Shown here one piece after another: positions 61,889 to 64,000 of a stretch of DNA of 64,000 bases. Source of the stretch: Sulfurospirillum oryzae. Its GTDB lineage: Bacteria; Campylobacterota; Campylobacteria; Campylobacterales; Sulfurospirillaceae. Positions within the stretch are counted from its first letter, which is position 1; each line of letters starts with the position of its first letter. The stretch spans positions 248,001 to 312,000 of the forward strand of contig NZ_JANZKZ010000002.1 in NCBI RefSeq assembly GCF_025770725.1, in the 5' to 3' direction. A model generated the notes under the pieces. The model had not been told where the DNA came from and did no database searches. It saw nothing but the letters and a program-made list of their open reading frames with translations. Both the position numbers and the translations under genes were made by a program.

Positions 61889-62936
61889 TAGTTAACCTGT
61901 AAATGTCATTAAAAATGCTAAAAGCCATGAGGCTCAACAGTAGTACCCAACCAGCCGTTGTCATGTTTATAAGAATACGTTCATTAGGTGCTTTTTTAGT
62001 GATTAGCTCGTAAGTATTGAACATAATATGTCCACCATCAAGAGCTGGAATAGGCAAAAGATTGATGACACCAAGATTGACTGAAATAAGAGCAATTAAG
62101 GCAAAAAGTGCGACAAGCCCAGCGGCACTTGCTTCTGATGTCACTTGAACAATAGAGATAATGCCACCCAACTCTTTAGGTGAGACAACACCTTCAACAA
62201 GTTTTTGCAGACTTGTTAAAATGAGTGTCGTTGCTTTGGCAGTTTGATCATAAGCAAAACCAAAAAGTTCATTGGCGCCATAAACCACTTCAATCGTTTT
62301 ACCACTTGGTGCAACCCCAATCATTTTCTTTTGCTTTGTTTCGCCAAACATATTTTGATATTCACTAATTTTAGGGGTTAAAAGGAGTGTTTGCACACTT
62401 CCTGCACGTTCCACTTTTAGCTCGATTTTATCCATGCTTTTTTGAATGATTGCACTGACTTCATCCCACGCCTCAATCACAATACCATTGATCATGACAA
62501 TACGGTCATTTTCCTGAAGTCCCGCTTCAAGGGCAGGGGAGTTTTCACTGATTTTACCAATGATAGGCGCGTATTTGCTAACCCCCATTGCTCCGACAGC
62601 CATAAAAAGAAGAAACGCTAGTAAAAAATTTGAAAAAGGACCCGCAAAAAGAATGATAATACGCTTCCATGGTGCTTTTGTGTTGTAGCTGTCCGCATCA
62701 TAGCTTACTTTAGTGGGATCACGGTCGTCTTGCCCTTTCATCTGCACATATCCACCTAGAGGAATCAGCGAGAGGCAATACTCTGTGTTACCGACAATTT
62801 TTGTGAAGATTTTTTTACCAAATCCGATGCTAAAAACTTCAACGTGTACACCAAAAAAACGAGCAGCTAAGAAGTGACCCAATTCATGGAAAAAAATAAG
62901 AAAAGAGAGAACTAAAATGGAAGTAAGTGTTCCCAT
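61878..62936 (-). CDS. rseP: Site-2 intramembrane metalloprotease RseP
   Basis: Inner-membrane M50 zinc protease (352 residues). The active site is HELGH in FFHELGHFLAARFFG at the first helix, with the third ligand in NLLPIPALDGGH near residue 300. A PDZ domain (ISENSPALEAGLQENDRIVMING) lies between. Its substrates are typically anti-sigma factors or signal-peptide remnants; none is adjacent. Start ATG overlaps the pgsA stop by one base (TAATG). Confidence 0.95.
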   Translation of the reverse strand: MGTLTSILVLSFLIFFHELGHFLAARFFGVHVEVFSIGFGKKIFTKIVGNTEYCLSLIPLGGYVQMKGQDDRDPTKVSYDADSYNTKAPWKRIIILFAGPFSNFLLAFLLFMAVGAMGVSKYAPIIGKISENSPALEAGLQENDRIVMINGIVIEAWDEVSAIIQKSMDKIELKVERAGSVQTLLLTPKISEYQNMFGETKQKKMIGVAPSGKTIEVVYGANELFGFAYDQTAKATTLILTSLQKLVEGVVSPKELGGIISIVQVTSEASAAGLVALFALIALISVNLGVINLLPIPALDGGHIMFNTYELITKKAPNERILINMTTAGWVLLLSLMAFSIFNDIYRLTNGN

Positions 62937-63478
62937 TAATGGCTCTCTTTTTTAGTGTATCCGATGATGTATTCATAGCCTGAGTAGAGTGTTAGAGCAA
63001 CGGCTGCCCAGAGTAAAAGGTTTGCATAAGGCCAGTTCATCATTAAAAAGCCAATGGCGATCATCTGAAGAACGGTTTTGACTTTTCCAGCCATACTTGC
63101 CGCAATATCCTTACCTTCGCCCATTGCCGCTACACGAAGACCTGTAATGAAAAATTCGCGTGTAAGGATGAGAAAGATCGCCCATGGATTGGCTCGATCT
63201 ATCATCATTAGACCAAGAAATGCCGCTAAAGTGAGCATTTTATCAGCTAGGGGATCTAGAATGGCGCCTAATTGTGTCATTTGATTCCAACTGCGCGCAA
63301 TGTAGCCATCGAAGAAATCGGTAGCGCTTGCGATCACAAAAATCAAAGCCGCAAAAAAGTCTATCCAGCTTGGATGTAAACTTGCAAAAAGAGGCAAGTC
63401 ACGATTGACCAAGAGGACAAACATGAGTGGTGCTAAACCTATGCGTAAAGAGGCTAAAAGATTAGGAAGGTTCATCAT
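62936..63478 (-). CDS. pgsA: CDP-diacylglycerol-glycerol-3-phosphate 3-phosphatidyltransferase
   Basis: First committed step of phosphatidylglycerol synthesis in the inner membrane. The CDP-alcohol phosphatidyltransferase motif DxxDGxxAR-x8-GxxxDxxxD is seen as DFFDGYIARSWNQMTQLGAI followed by LDPLADK. 180 residues with about five hydrophobic helices. Two adjacent ATGs overlap the upstream stop; either may be used. The pgsA-rseP-yggS order with an SDR gene upstream matches Helicobacter and Campylobacter. Confidence 0.95.
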   Translation of the reverse strand: MMNLPNLLASLRIGLAPLMFVLLVNRDLPLFASLHPSWIDFFAALIFVIASATDFFDGYIARSWNQMTQLGAILDPLADKMLTLAAFLGLMMIDRANPWAIFLILTREFFITGLRVAAMGEGKDIAASMAGKVKTVLQMIAIGFLMMNWPYANLLLWAAVALTLYSGYEYIIGYTKKESH

Positions 63479-64000
63479 TTAAACGTTGTTCCACCATCAA
63501 TTAACATGGTATGCCCTGTAATCCATGATGCCTTATCTGAACAGAGAAACAGACATGCGCCCGCTAAGTCTTGTGGTTGACCCATACGACCCAAAGGTGA
63601 AAGTTTAGCTGTAATGTCGCGAACTTCTTCATAGTTTGTAAATGCTCTTAAAGCATCTGTTTCAATGGGGCCACCACTCACGGCATTAACGCGAATTCCC
63701 ATGCAACCAAGTTCAGCCGCAGCGTAACGAACCATGGTTTCAACAGCTGCTTTTGCGGTACCATGACCTGCATAGTTTTCAATGTAAACGAGGTTACCTG
63801 TTGATGAAAGAGAGATGATACTTCCTCCACCCACTTTTTCCATACGTTTTGCTGCTTCTTGAGCGCCTACAACAAATGCGTTAACGGTTGCCGTAAAGAT
63901 GTTATTGATACCACGAGGTTTAAGTTTCATAAACTTGGTATATCCACCTACAACAGGACGACCTGAGATGATCGCATTAGAGATAAAAAAGTCAATACGA
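63475..64000 (-). CDS. FabL-like enoyl-ACP reductase / SDR oxidoreductase, 3' part
   Basis: The last 174 codons of an SDR-family reductase; the 5' end lies beyond the window, and the frame is open to position 64000. The catalytic pair is spaced Tyr-x6-Lys in ENYAGHGTAKAAVETM, as in enoyl-ACP reductases, not the Tyr-x3-Lys of ordinary SDRs. The segment VNAVSGGPIETDAL and ending ITGHTMLIDGGTTFK resemble Bacillus FabL more than FabI. It probably reduces enoyl-ACP in fatty-acid elongation; an ordinary oxidoreductase role is possible. Its stop overlaps pgsA by four bases. Confidence 0.8.
   Translation of the reverse strand, partial: RIDFFISNAIISGRPVVGGYTKFMKLKPRGINNIFTATVNAFVVGAQEAAKRMEKVGGGSIISLSSTGNLVYIENYAGHGTAKAAVETMVRYAAAELGCMGIRVNAVSGGPIETDALRAFTNYEEVRDITAKLSPLGRMGQPQDLAGACLFLCSDKASWITGHTMLIDGGTTFK

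Overview
The window looks like chromosome from a free-living, respiratory member of the Campylobacterota (Epsilonproteobacteria), most likely Sulfurospirillum or a close relative. The evidence is the low-GC sequence, gene blocks in the order known from Campylobacter, Wolinella and Helicobacter (icd-mdh-sucCD-oorDABC; gatB-gpsA-pyrC2; glmU next to fliP; hydABCDE), a monomeric isocitrate dehydrogenase, two [NiFe] hydrogenases, and 7TM-DISM sensor kinases. Species assignment is inference.

Layout. 1-11.5 kb is housekeeping: tRNA amidation (gatB), glycerol-3-phosphate dehydrogenase, two enzyme-like proteins with broken active sites (a GH3 protein and a dihydroorotase homologue), truA, an LptF/G permease, a prepilin peptidase, coaBC, glmU, fliP and a sugar-phosphate mutarotase. 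11.5-15.6 kb holds a YgiQ radical SAM protein, pgi and two small unknown proteins. 15.6-31.6 kb is a hydrogenase island: a TetR regulator coupled to a cytoplasmic group-2-like hydrogenase (hupSL), then the periplasmic membrane-bound uptake hydrogenase hydABC with its protease hydD and assembly gene hydE, hypF, the nickel regulator nikR, a transposase-derived zinc-ribbon protein, and hypBCDEA. Together these genes encode both enzymes, the NiFe(CN)2CO cofactor machinery, nickel storage and insertion, and nickel-dependent regulation.

31.7-36.3 kb has an acetyltransferase, a HAD phosphatase, a large AsmA-like protein and mltG. 36.3-46.9 kb is a TCA-cycle block (icd, mdh, sucCD, oorDABC, fumC) interrupted by a tRNA-Gly and a 166-bp palindromic repeat. 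47-50 kb holds a redoxin-like protein without the peroxidatic cysteine and a two-component system. 50-56.6 kb is a divergent tolC / hlyD-ABC-permease-permease efflux system. 56.7-64 kb has a MarC protein, an HD-GYP phosphodiesterase, several Fe-S or unknown proteins, yggS, rseP, pgsA and the 3' part of a FabL-like reductase.

The most unusual signal is not a gene. The 10-bp palindrome TTACATGTAA occurs 30 times by eye in 64 kb, where base composition predicts about 0.2. It lies inside genes in two reading frames and also at six of nine convergent gene junctions, but at only one of eight divergent ones. It behaves like a genome-wide signal: an uptake sequence, a nucleoid-protein site or a highly iterated palindrome. 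No CRISPR array, intact IS element or prophage was seen.
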